In this document: positions 9,552-19,923 of the stretch, piece after piece
Numbering within the stretch: position 1 is the first letter of the stretch
How the letters are laid out: each line of letters opens with the position of its first letter
Assembly: GCF_000246855.1 (NCBI RefSeq)
Contig: NC_016609.1
Location: 3,844,001 to 3,908,000, forward strand
Direction of reading: 5' to 3'
Length of the DNA stretch: 64,000 bases
Source: Niastella koreensis GR20-10
GTDB lineage: Bacteria > Bacteroidota > Bacteroidia > Chitinophagales > Chitinophagaceae
Program-made: the position numbers and the translations under genes
The notes under the pieces: generated by a model
What the model saw: only the letters and a program-made list of their open reading frames with translations
What the model was told of the DNA's origin: nothing
The model's database searches: none

Positions 9552-10013
9552 TCAATAGTCATCATATCTTTGATACCTGTACTCGCCATATTCTATAATA
9601 TGGGCTAATTCAGATACCCCATGTTTCGGGGTTACCAAATTATACATGTTTACAACCTGCTTACCATTGGTTCTGAAAATAATTGCATGGCAATGATATG
9701 CATATCCACCATGTTCGTACCCCACCACATAAACACCCTTAGACCCTGCCGCATACATATATTTTCTGGAATGTCGCATAGATCCTATATCTGAAGCATT
9801 GAATTTGTGCTTTGACAACCTGAACGTTCCTTCAAATCGCTGGTTCATATAGCTCCTTACATACTTAGGAAGGTTATTATAACTCCTGAACGAGGTACTG
9901 TCTTTATAAAGATCTTTTAGGGTTTCCTGTATTTCACTTCGGTAAAGCGTATCCTGACAATAACACTTATTGCAAACAATTAATGATATACAAATGATAA
10001 TAATTAACCTCAT
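9552..10013 (-). CDS. Exported putative immunity protein for the M91-like Rhs toxin
   Basis: The product is 153 aa with a signal peptide ([13 protein letters not shown], cleavage near CYCQ), so it should be periplasmic. The mature part has [20 protein letters not shown], a [12 protein letters not shown] motif and NMYNLV. It is a clear homologue of the protein at 20989-21456, which shares LPKYIRNYLDQKAGRKFRL, GYEHGG and HVYNLF. I do not recognise a named family. Its ATG overlaps the stop of the Rhs gene by 4 nt (ATGA), indicating translational coupling, the usual arrangement of an effector with its immunity gene. Alternative: a processing or chaperone factor for the Rhs protein. Confidence 0.7.
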   Translation of the reverse strand: MRLIIIICISLIVCNKCYCQDTLYRSEIQETLKDLYKDSTSFRSYNNLPKYVRSYMNQRFEGTFRLSKHKFNASDIGSMRHSRKYMYAAGSKGVYVVGYEHGGYAYHCHAIIFRTNGKQVVNMYNLVTPKHGVSELAHIIEYGEYRYQRYDDY

Positions 10014-13000
10014 GGTTTTACTTCTTTTATATCTGTCGGACCAGTTGTTTTGTAAATGTATCCCGTATGGTTATTCCGAACTCCTTCACCAAGCTTTTGA
10101 GCTGCTGGTGTTTCAAATTTTAGGATAACACGACGCTCCTCCGCATTATCATAAACTTGGTCTTTTGTGAATGTCCCATCCATATAATCAGCATGACTTA
10201 CAAAATCACCATAGACATGATTCATTTCATGAAAAAGTCCAATAGCAGGTGATTGAAAGGATTGCAGGAATTTCATTTGATAATTTTTTGTATCTACTAA
10301 CTGAGTAGCAGCGACTGGATTCCATTTTATAACCCGACCCATACCCAGAAATCCAGAACTATAATGATTCGGCTCATTAAAACCAAAAGCCTGCTTTATG
10401 GTAACAGTTCTTTTATCATTTGCTACAGTTTTGATAATACCATTCTCATCAGCCTTTTGGGCATATTTCAATCCTGCCACTACATTATCTACAAATTTTC
10501 CATGCACCTCATTGCCCTTCTTATCAACTGCAGTTCCATGTTCTTCATTAAAAAAAGCCTTTTGTTTATGTCCTTCGTCATCTCTGTATTTTATTTTTAT
10601 TCTTTTTCCGTCTGGATCATGAAACAAGAGTGGATTATTGGCCACATAAACATACGATGATAAACTAGTGTATTTCTCAGCCAAAGGGTCTATTGCCGAC
10701 CATCTGCCCAGTTGTGCATCATATTCCCTCGCCCCATAGTCATACCATTCCAACCCACTACCATCACTAAATTCCTTCTCCTGCTTTTCCTTGCCATTAT
10801 ATCCATACTTATTATCAAGGCGCCCGATAGCTTTCGAGCTTATCCCCGCCATTGTTAACCCAAATGGATAATAGTGCGTTTCTTCCAGCAATGCCCCCCG
10901 GATATGTTCAACTCTTATATCATCAAAATACACATCTCCCTTGCTTTCATTACTTACAAACACATAAAGATATCCATTTTGCGACATTTCTATTTCATTG
11001 CCGCCATCGGCTTGTAACAAATGCTTTTGCTCACCCGGGTGAATTTCAGGCACCGGTGTGGCGCCATACTTTACTGCCTTGAATTGCTCTTCGTCCAATA
11101 ACACATAGTTCAAAAATGCTTTGGGGGCGCCCACTACCGGGGTTTGGCTCCCCAACAGGTTTTGCATGCCTGGCTGCAACATGTTATCGGTTACCTGCGA
11201 GGCTGCGCCGCCTTTGGCCAATCCGGAGATACCGGGGGTTAACTGTCCCAGCATGTTGAAAATAACCGGGCCCAAGTTCTGATCAATACTATTATCTGTA
11301 GCAGCGGGCTTATACCAGGCAAAGGTGCTAGCTTTTATTTTATCGCCAGCCATTACCTTCAAAATAACGCCAGGCCCTACCCTGCTTTCTGCAGTACCAC
11401 CATTTACTTTGCTTACTTTCTTATTATTTATATTATCATTATCAAAAATCTCAATTTCATTATTCATGCCCGGTTTATCAGCTTCTGTAGCATTGATCTT
11501 GTCGCCAAACAATGCCACTTCAAAACTCCGGTTGGCCACCTCCATGCCTGCCTGGTAAATATCAGGCGCCTTCTGCTCATCGGTCAAAACCATTCTGATG
11601 TTGCCCAGGTGGTCTTTTAAATAATAATCATAGGCAAATGAAGTAATTGCACCATTATTATCACGCACCGGCCGGATCCTTCCTTCTTCCTGCGGCAAAA
11701 ATTGCAGTACATCATCTTCATAAGTCCCAAAAAGATATAAGGTGGTTTTGTCGGCCTTGCCAGTTTCGTGCACCACTTTTTTTAGCTTATTACCTGTAGC
11801 GTCATATGTATAAACGATGCTTCCTTTGCCGGTAACAGAAATAACTTCAGGAAGGTTTAGATGATTATAAGAAATGGAACTGACATCCTTATTATAGTCG
11901 ACATTCAAATTTCCATTTTCATCATAGTTGTAATCCGTTACTGTTGCCGGATTAATTGATGAAGGGTTTTGGCCATATGAATCTTTGGCAGCCTTCTGCG
12001 GATGCGAAACTGAATACCTGAAATCTCCCAGTTTAGTAAGTGGATCATTGCTAAGATCCATAACATTCTTCAATTTATTCGAGTAATCCTGATATGTATA
12101 CCGTAATTTATCAATTTCAGAACTCGTGCCTACTTTAAGGCCTTTCTGGTCCATACTTAAAATATTCCCATTGGCATCATAAGTAAGATTGGATACAGTA
12201 AAATCAACACCGGCGGTGGTATTAAAACCTCCATCGTATTGAGTAAAAGCAGCACCCGTAAGGCGGTTTACTGCATCATAAGAATAATCATATTTTCTGA
12301 TCTGTTGATCTCCTTTACTTTTCCAAACCGTTCCGGTGATATTTCCATTAAATTGTACTGATCCATAACTTCCAAGAGAAGGAATGCCTGATTTATCATA
12401 TGCAAGATCAAAACCAAAAGAATGATCATTGGTGGAAGTGCTTTTTGCATATTCCCGGTTAGCACCCAGCATCCACCCCCTGATGTTATAGTCATAGTTC
12501 ATTGTCTCCAGACCGGTACTATTAAATCCAGGCGCCAGTATTTTTGTTTTTAATTGACCCAACGCATCGTAAGCAAGGGAGGCCAGGGTCTTCCATCCAT
12601 TTCCATTCAGGTTCTTTTCTACGGTTATCAACCGGCCCAGATCATCATATGTACTTTTTGTAGCTATTTCAAAAGACTGAGTACTGACTCCTCCTTTACG
12701 ATGATTTAAATGGGATACCAGTAATTGACCGGAAAAGCTATACAAATTTGTTACTACATCCATCTCTCCGGTGTAATTAAGGGTTTGCACCTGTATAACC
12801 CTCCCTTTATCATCATACAGATTGCATGAAGTAATATACTTATCTTCCCCCAACACTTTTACTTTTGTCCATGTAACCAGTCCGCTGGCATTAGTGGTTA
12901 TCGACAATGGTTCCGGATAATTATTAGCCGCAGCGGTTAAATAAGCAGTATATCCACTTGATTTCAATGTAGTATACTCAAAGGCATTTGAAATGCCATC

Positions 13001-14311
13001 ATAATTATCATAATGGGTTTCAGTGAGCAGTTCATTTGAATACAACGATACATCAGGATATGATATGCTTACACCAACAGTTGTTCGATGGTAAGCTGCA
13101 TTATCAAAATAAACAGGGTCAACGATCTTAACAACAGCAACAGGCCTGTTCTGCTCATCATACCTGGTCACCAGCCATTCTTTGTTTAAACGCATGTTGG
13201 CATCCTGGCTCATCACCAGCCTGTCGCGTCCATCATATACCATCTGCACGATACCTGCACCTGGCACTTTTTTCATGATCATCCTTTTGCGAACATCATA
13301 TTCATAACGAAAGCATTGTTCATTCAGGATCGATCCACCAAGGGCGTTCGGGTCCCAGCTGTTCCCGGCCAGTAATTCAACTCCTTTCGGCTGCACTACA
13401 GCTCGTAACTGTTTGAGGTCATCATAAATAAAATAAGAGCATAACCAACCTGAATGATCCCTGCCCGAACCATCATCAGCCGATGCGGTATTCTGCACTT
13501 TCTTCAGGATCAGTTGTCCTTCTTTGTCTTTGAATTCAATCACCTGCTTACCTTTTTCATCAACCGTCACGTGTTTAAACAATACACCAGCGGCATAAAC
13601 GCCATTGCTACCCGCCACAGTATTGTAACTGCCAAAATCGTTTTGATTATCGTTTACGGTCCAGATCCGCACTTCGTCAGTCAGGGTATTCGTCCAATAC
13701 TTTATTTTCATTCCGTTTCCCTGGTTTACCCAGCTGTTACCAGGTGCATAGGTTCTTTCTGTCCTGCTTAAAGGTGAAGGCTCAAACTCTGTTTTACCAT
13801 AATAGAAAGTTTCCCCCTGACCTTTAATGGGACTGCTCACATTATTATCGCTGTAAAAATATTGCTGTTGCTCGAATGGGTTTAACTTAACCTGCCCGTC
13901 ACTCACAGAAGAATTCCCTCCCTGGGTGTTAGCAGCAAAAGACAGGTATTGTCTGGATACTCTGCCGAACTCATCGTATACAGTTGGTGTAACAAGGTCT
14001 GCAGGAAGACCGCTGGTTGGCAGAGATCCCTGCCGTACCACAGTTTCCAATGGCCGCCCCAACCCATCGAGATATTGGGTGGCCAGTTTTACTTCCTTTA
14101 AAGGACGGCTCATCAGCACATCAGGATCGGTGATGGGCGCCTGCGCTTCCCACGTCCTGACATAATTTACCGGACCTGTATAATTGGGGGGCGTTACAGG
14201 TGTAGCATCCTGTGCATGCACCTGTGAAACCAGCAATACACAAAAAGGTGCTATTAATTTTATAATAGATGTATATCGATACATGGGATTCGATTTATTT
14301 GTTGATTGCAT
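10010..14311 (-). CDS. DUF6443/Rhs-repeat secreted protein with HExxH (M91-like) metalloprotease tip
   Basis: The product is 1433 aa. A signal peptide is best read from the internal Met at 14284 ([10 protein letters not shown], cleavage after VHAQ); the ATG at 14311 has a purine-rich AAAGGAAA upstream and is equally possible. Residues about 45-200 match DUF6443 ([36 protein letters not shown]). YD repeats then fill the middle, with [10 protein letters not shown] near the end of the core. The exit motif [12 protein letters not shown] (about 10608-10645) is followed by a tip of about 198 residues. The tip has VIKWNP, then [11 protein letters not shown], then an NAEERRV segment. This is the order seen in M91/NleD-type zinc peptidases, with His-Glu-x-x-His as zinc site (10213-10236). 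The gene lies 17 bp after the GPx-like gene and overlaps its immunity candidate. It should be exported by Sec and cut proteins in a neighbour cell, which is inference. Confidence 0.85.
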   Translation of the reverse strand: MQSTNKSNPMYRYTSIIKLIAPFCVLLVSQVHAQDATPVTPPNYTGPVNYVRTWEAQAPITDPDVLMSRPLKEVKLATQYLDGLGRPLETVVRQGSLPTSGLPADLVTPTVYDEFGRVSRQYLSFAANTQGGNSSVSDGQVKLNPFEQQQYFYSDNNVSSPIKGQGETFYYGKTEFEPSPLSRTERTYAPGNSWVNQGNGMKIKYWTNTLTDEVRIWTVNDNQNDFGSYNTVAGSNGVYAAGVLFKHVTVDEKGKQVIEFKDKEGQLILKKVQNTASADDGSGRDHSGWLCSYFIYDDLKQLRAVVQPKGVELLAGNSWDPNALGGSILNEQCFRYEYDVRKRMIMKKVPGAGIVQMVYDGRDRLVMSQDANMRLNKEWLVTRYDEQNRPVAVVKIVDPVYFDNAAYHRTTVGVSISYPDVSLYSNELLTETHYDNYDGISNAFEYTTLKSSGYTAYLTAAANNYPEPLSITTNASGLVTWTKVKVLGEDKYITSCNLYDDKGRVIQVQTLNYTGEMDVVTNLYSFSGQLLVSHLNHRKGGVSTQSFEIATKSTYDDLGRLITVEKNLNGNGWKTLASLAYDALGQLKTKILAPGFNSTGLETMNYDYNIRGWMLGANREYAKSTSTNDHSFGFDLAYDKSGIPSLGSYGSVQFNGNITGTVWKSKGDQQIRKYDYSYDAVNRLTGAAFTQYDGGFNTTAGVDFTVSNLTYDANGNILSMDQKGLKVGTSSEIDKLRYTYQDYSNKLKNVMDLSNDPLTKLGDFRYSVSHPQKAAKDSYGQNPSSINPATVTDYNYDENGNLNVDYNKDVSSISYNHLNLPEVISVTGKGSIVYTYDATGNKLKKVVHETGKADKTTLYLFGTYEDDVLQFLPQEEGRIRPVRDNNGAITSFAYDYYLKDHLGNIRMVLTDEQKAPDIYQAGMEVANRSFEVALFGDKINATEADKPGMNNEIEIFDNDNINNKKVSKVNGGTAESRVGPGVILKVMAGDKIKASTFAWYKPAATDNSIDQNLGPVIFNMLGQLTPGISGLAKGGAASQVTDNMLQPGMQNLLGSQTPVVGAPKAFLNYVLLDEEQFKAVKYGATPVPEIHPGEQKHLLQADGGNEIEMSQNGYLYVFVSNESKGDVYFDDIRVEHIRGALLEETHYYPFGLTMAGISSKAIGRLDNKYGYNGKEKQEKEFSDGSGLEWYDYGAREYDAQLGRWSAIDPLAEKYTSLSSYVYVANNPLLFHDPDGKRIKIKYRDDEGHKQKAFFNEEHGTAVDKKGNEVHGKFVDNVVAGLKYAQKADENGIIKTVANDKRTVTIKQAFGFNEPNHYSSGFLGMGRVIKWNPVAATQLVDTKNYQMKFLQSFQSPAIGLFHEMNHVYGDFVSHADYMDGTFTKDQVYDNAEERRVILKFETPAAQKLGEGVRNNHTGYIYKTTGPTDIKEVKP

Positions 14312-14330
14312 GCATTTACTTTATTTCCTT

Positions 14331-14882
14331 TTAAGGATTCTTTCGCTGTGGTTTGGTCAGGATCTTTTCCACTACAGGATTGGCAAGGGAAAAATCGGGT
14401 CCCATTACCGCATACAAATCTCCGCCTTCATCTACAAAGAACTTGCTTCCAACTCCCTGCACATCCAGATCAAAATGATGGTTCTGGTCCTTACTGGTGA
14501 GCCATTGAAAAAGCACGGCCTGCTGTCCGCCTTTTTTTACGTTCATTCCTTCAGTCAATAAGATATGGGCATCCTTATATAAGGTACTCAGCGTATCTGC
14601 ATCCGGAGTTTTAAACCCGGCTTCTATGGAAGGAACACCTACTACCACAAGTGAGCCCTGGTATTTATACTGTAATTGAGCAAGCTGGCTTACGGTGATC
14701 GTAGTATCCTCAGCGGAAAGCGGAAGCACTACAAAAAGCATCTTTTTTCCTTTATACTGATTCAAGTCAAAATTGTTTCCATCCAGGTTTTTGACAGCGA
14801 TACTGTAAATATCACCTGTAGGGCGAAATGAAAAAAGCAAAGTCGATGCAATCAAACTATATAAGTATTTCATACAATTCAT
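14331..14882 (-). CDS. Glutathione-peroxidase-like thioredoxin-fold protein lacking the catalytic cysteine
   Basis: The product is 183 aa, probably starting at either Met1 or Met4 (MKYLYSLIAS). A hydrophobic N-terminus suggests export. The body follows the glutathione-peroxidase layout: YSIAVKNLDGNNFDLNQYKGK, a LFVVLPLS strand, LAQLQYKYQ, and VVVGVPSIEAGF. In active enzymes a cysteine or selenocysteine sits just after the first core strand; here that segment reads LPLSAEDTTI. The only cysteine is residue 3, in the signal region, so no peroxidatic cysteine remains and redox chemistry is unlikely. It lies between two giant YD-type genes (20 bp after one, 17 bp before the other) in the same operon. 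A structural, chaperone or accessory role is an inference. Confidence 0.6.
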   Translation of the reverse strand: MNCMKYLYSLIASTLLFSFRPTGDIYSIAVKNLDGNNFDLNQYKGKKMLFVVLPLSAEDTTITVSQLAQLQYKYQGSLVVVGVPSIEAGFKTPDADTLSTLYKDAHILLTEGMNVKKGGQQAVLFQWLTSKDQNHHFDLDVQGVGSKFFVDEGGDLYAVMGPDFSLANPVVEKILTKPQRKNP

Positions 14883-14902
14883 TTATTATTTTTTGCGGTT
14901 CA

Positions 14903-17900
14903 CTAATCCGAATAAACGGTGTTACAGGACCCGTATTGATCTGCCGTAAAGGGAACTCCATAAATCGTAATGACATTATAACCATTGGCCCAATAATTAC
15001 ATCCCGCAGAGAAAGAATGGGAATTGCGGCCTGAGTCATCAGGCCAAAAAATGATATCATACGTCCCCGGGGTTATGGCAAGCGGAACATCACTTGCATA
15101 CGGTCGAATGTTAAAATAAAAACCTTCATCGGTGGTGTTATTGTAAAACCATACGTCAACATCCCGTTCGCCGGAATTGGTATACAGAACGTTTATGGTA
15201 TTTAACTCACAGGAACCGTTTTCATTAGCATATTCCTGTCCGTTGTCATAGAGATCTTCTTCGGCCTGCGCATCGGCATCTTCCTGACTTATGGTTGAAC
15301 TGTACCTGTTTGCCGGAACAACATAAGTGACCTGGGTACCGGAGCTGCCGCTCCCGCAATCGTTTTTCTGGAAATTAATGGACATTTCTCCACTATTCCA
15401 GAAGCACACACCATTTGCATTGGCATAGTTCTGGCCGTTTGCATTCGCATCGTTTGTTGCTTTATTGTTTGCATCGGAAGCACTGATGGTTGAAGAATAG
15501 GCACCCTGAGGAACAATGTAGTTTACAACACTGCCACTGCCACCGGGGGTACAGTTCTTTTGATACGAAGTAACCAACCGGTCGTTGTACCAGGTACAAT
15601 AACCAATGCTATCGGCATAGGCCTGCCCTTTGGCATCAAGATCGTTTTGGGCTAACTGATCTGCGGCTTGCTGGCTGGATGCAGCATACATGCCGGCAGG
15701 AACTGTATAAGTAACAGAAGAAGGTGCGCCATTCAAGGTGCAATTATCTTTTGTAAACGTCCTGCTCTTTACTACGTTATGGTAAACAACCACACACGAC
15801 CCGTTTTTATCTGCATTGGCCTGCCCGTTTGCATCAAGATCATTTTGAGCCAGTACATCGGCATTAGGACCAAAATAAGTGTTGGCAGGAACTGTATAAG
15901 TAACAGAGGTCCCGATTAATCCTGCGGTACCATCACAACCACTTTTTGTAAATATTTTGGTTTTTGCTGCGTTACCGGCAAGATCACAACTACTTTGCTG
16001 ACCAACATAACTATAGCAGAACTTTCTCAGAATATTCGCGTTCTCATCTCTTATTAAACTTACCCTGCCAAAACCATCATATTCAAAGTAGGTAATATAC
16101 CCCCGCTCATCGCATTTGCTGGTCATGCCTGTTAACGGTTCATAGGTAAAGGTTGACATTTTAGCTTCTTTAGGATGGAGGCGCAGTTCGTCTATACCTC
16201 CATTGCCTGTAATAGTTACAGTGGCCTGCCCTGTAACCTGGTGCTGATAATAAGTCCACCTAACACCATTAACCGTAATAGTTCTACCCTGTACAATACT
16301 CCCTGTATTACCGGTTACTGAGTAAGAGCCGCCATTGCTCCAATAGGAAACAAGATATACCGCCGCGGTATTTAATCCGGATTTTTGGATAGCCCCATTT
16401 AACAGGGAATAACTTTTGCCCCCCGTTACTCCATTGGTTGCACGGGTAACACTGCCAATATCCCAGTTCCCCGTTCCATCGGCCTCAAACGAGGTATATG
16501 CTATTGAGTTATAATCGGCATTACTGCATTGGGCAACCGGGTAAACAGACTGGTAATCCCAAATAAAAGTTTGAAAAATATCATTTTCCTTTTGTTGCTG
16601 CAGAATATTACCATACTCATCAAACCTGTTGAACCGGACTTTTGTTTCAACAGGACTGCTTTTGACCTGCACATCTACATTTTGAGGTTGCAGCAATTTT
16701 GTATTTCCAAACCAATCAGTATAATGTATGGTAGTAAGGGATTGTTGAACCCCGCTCAATAATTTCTGTTCCGAAACAACCGGAGAAACAATATTCCGGT
16801 CAATCATTCCCTGGTAAACATTACCGGAAGAAGAAAAATCGTAGGGATATTGAAAATTATCTGTAAGAATCTCACCCTTGCTATTATATTCCTGTGAACT
16901 GGTAACGAACGTGTGCCTATCATCATTATAATAATAATTCTTCCCTGTCACCAGTTGATTATTATTATCATCCCAGGTGGTATCTGATGTGGATTGCAAC
17001 AGCATAGCGCCGGAATAAACAGGAAGGCGAATGAGGGTAAAACCATTTTTCGCCCAGGGAATATCAGAGGAAGTATAACATCCTCCTGTAAAAAGTATTC
17101 TGGTAGTTACTTTAAGCCCCATCATTGTATCAGCCCGCTGAACCTGGTATATATTTCGTTTTGAATGAATCAGGTCATAACCATTAGTAACGCTGTTGTA
17201 TTTATAATCATGCTGCCAGCCAGGAAACCCATTTTTCCATTCATTCTGAATAAGCAGAACACCTACTCTCCCATAATCGCTCGATGCATAACCGGGCCCG
17301 TCTTCAAAAATTTCATATCCAAAATCACTTTTACCATTTATTGCGTTTCCCGATGCGTTAACCTGGTATTTGGTTACACTGCTGTAAAGTACCGGGCTGC
17401 CACCAAACTGGCTGGCCGGATAAACACTATTGGCATGATAGATAGTACCATCTGCACCATACGAATCAACATAATAACAGGAACTGGAATTATAATTGTT
17501 CCCACATCTCCAGCGTACATTTTCATAATTAACCAGTAAATAATTCGCTTCTGTAAGCAATTTCCCGATTCCATCTTCACCTACTCCATACTTGTATATA
17601 TCCTTATTGACAAACTCCCCATTGATATCATAATTGGTCACAGTTTTCACCCTCAATCCTCCACCAATGGGCTGAACAGGAACATTCGTATAAGTTTGCA
17701 CCCATGAAACTGTTGCCGTGGCAATAACATTTGAGTTGGTGGTATAAATATCGGTTACAATAGAATAGGTATGCCCTGTTATTACATTAAGAACCAACGT
17801 ACCGGAACTGTAACTATGGTAAGCATCCGAATTGGATGCAAATAAAATTTGCTGACTGGTGGTCAAATCAGTGATCCTTACTCTTGGCCGGTCTGTTACG

Positions 17901-19468
17901 TTGGGGTAATTATAACTGCTGATGTATATATTAAAGCTATACCCTGTTGTATTTTCAGCTGCCGTAAAAGTTGCTGTATTGGTTTGCTGCACCCCGCCAT
18001 ATGCATCGCAATGCACTGCTTTGTTCTCCGTGTAATCAATGTGAGAATTATATTGATGGGGTTCAAATTCAAATACGGTCTTTCCCCTGGTAGGATATTC
18101 AATTGAATTGATATTACAAGCCTGCATAGCCGCTGCGTCAGGCTCCCGGTTCGCCGCCCCTATAGTGTAATACGCTCCATTATACAAAACGGTTTGGGTA
18201 GGCATCAGGGAAGAATTGCCAACCTGGCCGTTATTAAAACCCCATTTATCCTGTGCATAAGATTCCCGGGGGGCCATCGGCTGACTGGAATTATAGGTCA
18301 TTCTATAACAATACTTCTGTGCATCCAGGGTAGACATAAAGCCAACCGAATCTAGTCTTAAGCGGTAATTTTTTTCATCAACCGTGCCATAAGGAATTGG
18401 ATCACTGAAAAAATAGGACTGATAAAGCTTTATTTTTTTTACCAGTTTCAGCTGGTCATTTTGATTGGAATAAACACTTACTTCATCAAGCCTTTTTTCA
18501 GACGCCTTATCCTGTCTGCCACATGTATAACTCAAAGTTATTTTACCACCCCGCCAGCTTATCTCATTTGGATATAATTGATCGTTGTGGTAAACTGTAC
18601 TCCTTGAATAGGTTGGCCCAAAATAAGAAACAGCATCACTACCTTCACAATTTGCCCCATATCCCAGCGTGTACCCAAAATTTTCATAATGGCTTACATT
18701 CACATCACAGGCAGTTTCATACTTAAAACTAATTGTATCGGTGCCATTTTGATCTATTATCATTGACAATCGCCAGGTACTGAAATAATCAGGTGAAGCA
18801 GAGGCGCCTACATAACTTGTACGCTCCTTTTTATCGAAGATATATTGCACTCCATTTTCATCAATAATCGTAAAATCATTCCCATTTTTGATTATCCGGT
18901 TATTGGTTCTTGGAATCTGCATAATAGAGCCATCCTTTTTGAAAATGAATTTTCCACTTTGTCCATTTAATGAATAGGAAAAAACATCGGGCTCTGTTTC
19001 ATTTTCATGATACATCGACAGATATATCAGATATTGGGAATATTTATTTGCAATGCCAGTGCCATAATCTGCACCTGTTTGCCAGTTGTAAAGGGAATCG
19101 AAATCCGGAGAATTCAAATATCCGGCGGGGCTTTCATCCGGCTGCCCTACCATGTTCCTGGAAATGGCGCCAACGCCATTTAAAGCCCAACCCAGTCCAA
19201 CACTCGACGATATTTCGTCTACACGAATACCGCCGGCATGGTAATCAAATGAAACAGGTAATTTGATCTTTCCAATGTTAATTTCATAAATGGGAATCGT
19301 AATCGCCGGAACGCCGGTTGAATAACTTACCGGCACATTTCCAAACTTGCCCAAACTGGCAACATCCGGAGACACCGTACTTACGTTAACCAGGTTTTGA
19401 AAGGAATTTTGCGCACTAACAACATGTGACAATAAGGCAAATGTCAATATAGCAATGACAATTTTCAT
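14903..19468 (-). CDS. Giant secreted YD-repeat/SpvB-like protein with four C-terminal DUF5977 repeats
   Basis: The product is 1521 aa with a signal peptide (MKIVIAILTFALLSHVVSAQ). The N-terminal 250 residues have the SLGKFGNVPVSY, TIPIYEINIG and SSSVGLGWAL pattern found in large Bacteroidota YD proteins. A long beta-rich middle follows, then a short YD stretch (YITYFEYDGFGRVSLI). The C-terminus holds four copies of a DUF5977-type repeat of about 55 residues (roughly 15210-15965). Each has F-T/Q-K..C at the start, a Y-x-VPA segment, and ends A-N/D-x-x-G-x-C. A final beta domain of about 100 residues closes the protein. There is no Rhs exit motif and no recognisable toxin. It heads an operon with the GPx-like gene and the Rhs toxin gene. 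A partner for display, adhesion or binding is more likely than a toxin, but this is inferred. Confidence 0.8.
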   Translation of the reverse strand: MKIVIAILTFALLSHVVSAQNSFQNLVNVSTVSPDVASLGKFGNVPVSYSTGVPAITIPIYEINIGKIKLPVSFDYHAGGIRVDEISSSVGLGWALNGVGAISRNMVGQPDESPAGYLNSPDFDSLYNWQTGADYGTGIANKYSQYLIYLSMYHENETEPDVFSYSLNGQSGKFIFKKDGSIMQIPRTNNRIIKNGNDFTIIDENGVQYIFDKKERTSYVGASASPDYFSTWRLSMIIDQNGTDTISFKYETACDVNVSHYENFGYTLGYGANCEGSDAVSYFGPTYSRSTVYHNDQLYPNEISWRGGKITLSYTCGRQDKASEKRLDEVSVYSNQNDQLKLVKKIKLYQSYFFSDPIPYGTVDEKNYRLRLDSVGFMSTLDAQKYCYRMTYNSSQPMAPRESYAQDKWGFNNGQVGNSSLMPTQTVLYNGAYYTIGAANREPDAAAMQACNINSIEYPTRGKTVFEFEPHQYNSHIDYTENKAVHCDAYGGVQQTNTATFTAAENTTGYSFNIYISSYNYPNVTDRPRVRITDLTTSQQILFASNSDAYHSYSSGTLVLNVITGHTYSIVTDIYTTNSNVIATATVSWVQTYTNVPVQPIGGGLRVKTVTNYDINGEFVNKDIYKYGVGEDGIGKLLTEANYLLVNYENVRWRCGNNYNSSSCYYVDSYGADGTIYHANSVYPASQFGGSPVLYSSVTKYQVNASGNAINGKSDFGYEIFEDGPGYASSDYGRVGVLLIQNEWKNGFPGWQHDYKYNSVTNGYDLIHSKRNIYQVQRADTMMGLKVTTRILFTGGCYTSSDIPWAKNGFTLIRLPVYSGAMLLQSTSDTTWDDNNNQLVTGKNYYYNDDRHTFVTSSQEYNSKGEILTDNFQYPYDFSSSGNVYQGMIDRNIVSPVVSEQKLLSGVQQSLTTIHYTDWFGNTKLLQPQNVDVQVKSSPVETKVRFNRFDEYGNILQQQKENDIFQTFIWDYQSVYPVAQCSNADYNSIAYTSFEADGTGNWDIGSVTRATNGVTGGKSYSLLNGAIQKSGLNTAAVYLVSYWSNGGSYSVTGNTGSIVQGRTITVNGVRWTYYQHQVTGQATVTITGNGGIDELRLHPKEAKMSTFTYEPLTGMTSKCDERGYITYFEYDGFGRVSLIRDENANILRKFCYSYVGQQSSCDLAGNAAKTKIFTKSGCDGTAGLIGTSVTYTVPANTYFGPNADVLAQNDLDANGQANADKNGSCVVVYHNVVKSRTFTKDNCTLNGAPSSVTYTVPAGMYAASSQQAADQLAQNDLDAKGQAYADSIGYCTWYNDRLVTSYQKNCTPGGSGSVVNYIVPQGAYSSTISASDANNKATNDANANGQNYANANGVCFWNSGEMSINFQKNDCGSGSSGTQVTYVVPANRYSSTISQEDADAQAEEDLYDNGQEYANENGSCELNTINVLYTNSGERDVDVWFYNNTTDEGFYFNIRPYASDVPLAITPGTYDIIFWPDDSGRNSHSFSAGCNYWANGYNVITIYGVPFTADQYGSCNTVYSD
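15210..15965 (-). repeat. Four tandem DUF5977-type coding repeats
   Basis: The encoded segments begin KIFTKSGC, SRTFTKDNC, TSYQKNC and INFQKNDC and end ANADKNGSC, AYADSIGYC, NYANANGVC and EYANENGSC. Each is about 55 residues and has a paired cysteine at either end, which suggests one disulfide per repeat. Copies differ at most positions, so this is an old internal duplication rather than an unstable DNA repeat. Confidence 0.75.
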
Positions 19469-19629
19469 AGCGTAACTATCTATTATTGAAAAAAGAAAAA
19501 GAGAATTGGGAAATCAGCGCCTGTGGTACCTTGAGAGAGTACCTTGTTTAAATGGCGGAATGAATTGAAATACAGCAAGTACGTTTAAATATACTTTTCT
19601 CATGTGGTCGGGTTCTTTAAGGGTTCGGA

Positions 19630-19637
19630 CAAAGATA
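19630..19637 (-). promoter_or_regulatory. -7 box of the giant YD operon (TATCTTTG)
   Basis: The minus strand reads TATCTTTG, an exact match to the Bacteroidota -7 consensus TAnnTTTG, about 160 bp upstream of the ATG at 19468. The upstream sequence is AT-rich with no exact TTTG at the expected -33 spacing, so it may need an activator. Confidence 0.4.
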
Positions 19638-19747
19638 ATATTATCCTGATAAAATATATTTATTTTATTACATAAATCAGAAAGATTTAGTCACGAAGTG
19701 GTAAAAACGATACACCAATTATCAAAAAAGATATGCTAGGTGACGTT

Positions 19748-19787
19748 TAGCAATAAGTGTGTGGAATTGGGGGACAGGTGTGTTGGG
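19748..19787. repeat. Direct-repeat array E
   Basis: Two plus-strand units, CAATAAGTGTGTGGAATTGG and ACAGGTGTGTTGGGA, with cores at about 19759 and 19780 (21 bp apart). The first unit is identical over 20 bases to the central unit of array D, which is 10 kb away. Confidence 0.55.
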
Positions 19788-19923
19788 AGAAAAAGAAAGG
19801 CTGCCCCAAAATGGAACGGGTCGTCAATTCGCTTTCCATTGGAATTCAGCGGAAGTCCCCCGATGTGTTTTGCAATATTAAATATAGCTGTTTCAGCAGC
19901 AATAATGCTTTGAAGTGGAGAAA

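Larger units (their letters stand above)
19469..19923. other. 455-bp intergenic region with promoter box and repeat array E
   Basis: No gene is supported. It contains the leader and -7 box of the 14903-19468 gene on the left and direct-repeat array E at 19748-19787. Sequence right of the array (19795-19920) shows no recognisable coding, RNA or hairpin feature. Confidence 0.5.

Noticed and set aside
9364-9555. 63-codon minus-strand frame
   Set aside because: It covers direct-repeat array D and the upstream region of the OMP gene; its composition is not protein-like.
15210-15965. CRISPR-like or unstable tandem DNA repeat
   Set aside because: The periodicity is about 165 bp, fully coding and diverged at the DNA level; it is an array of DUF5977 protein domains.
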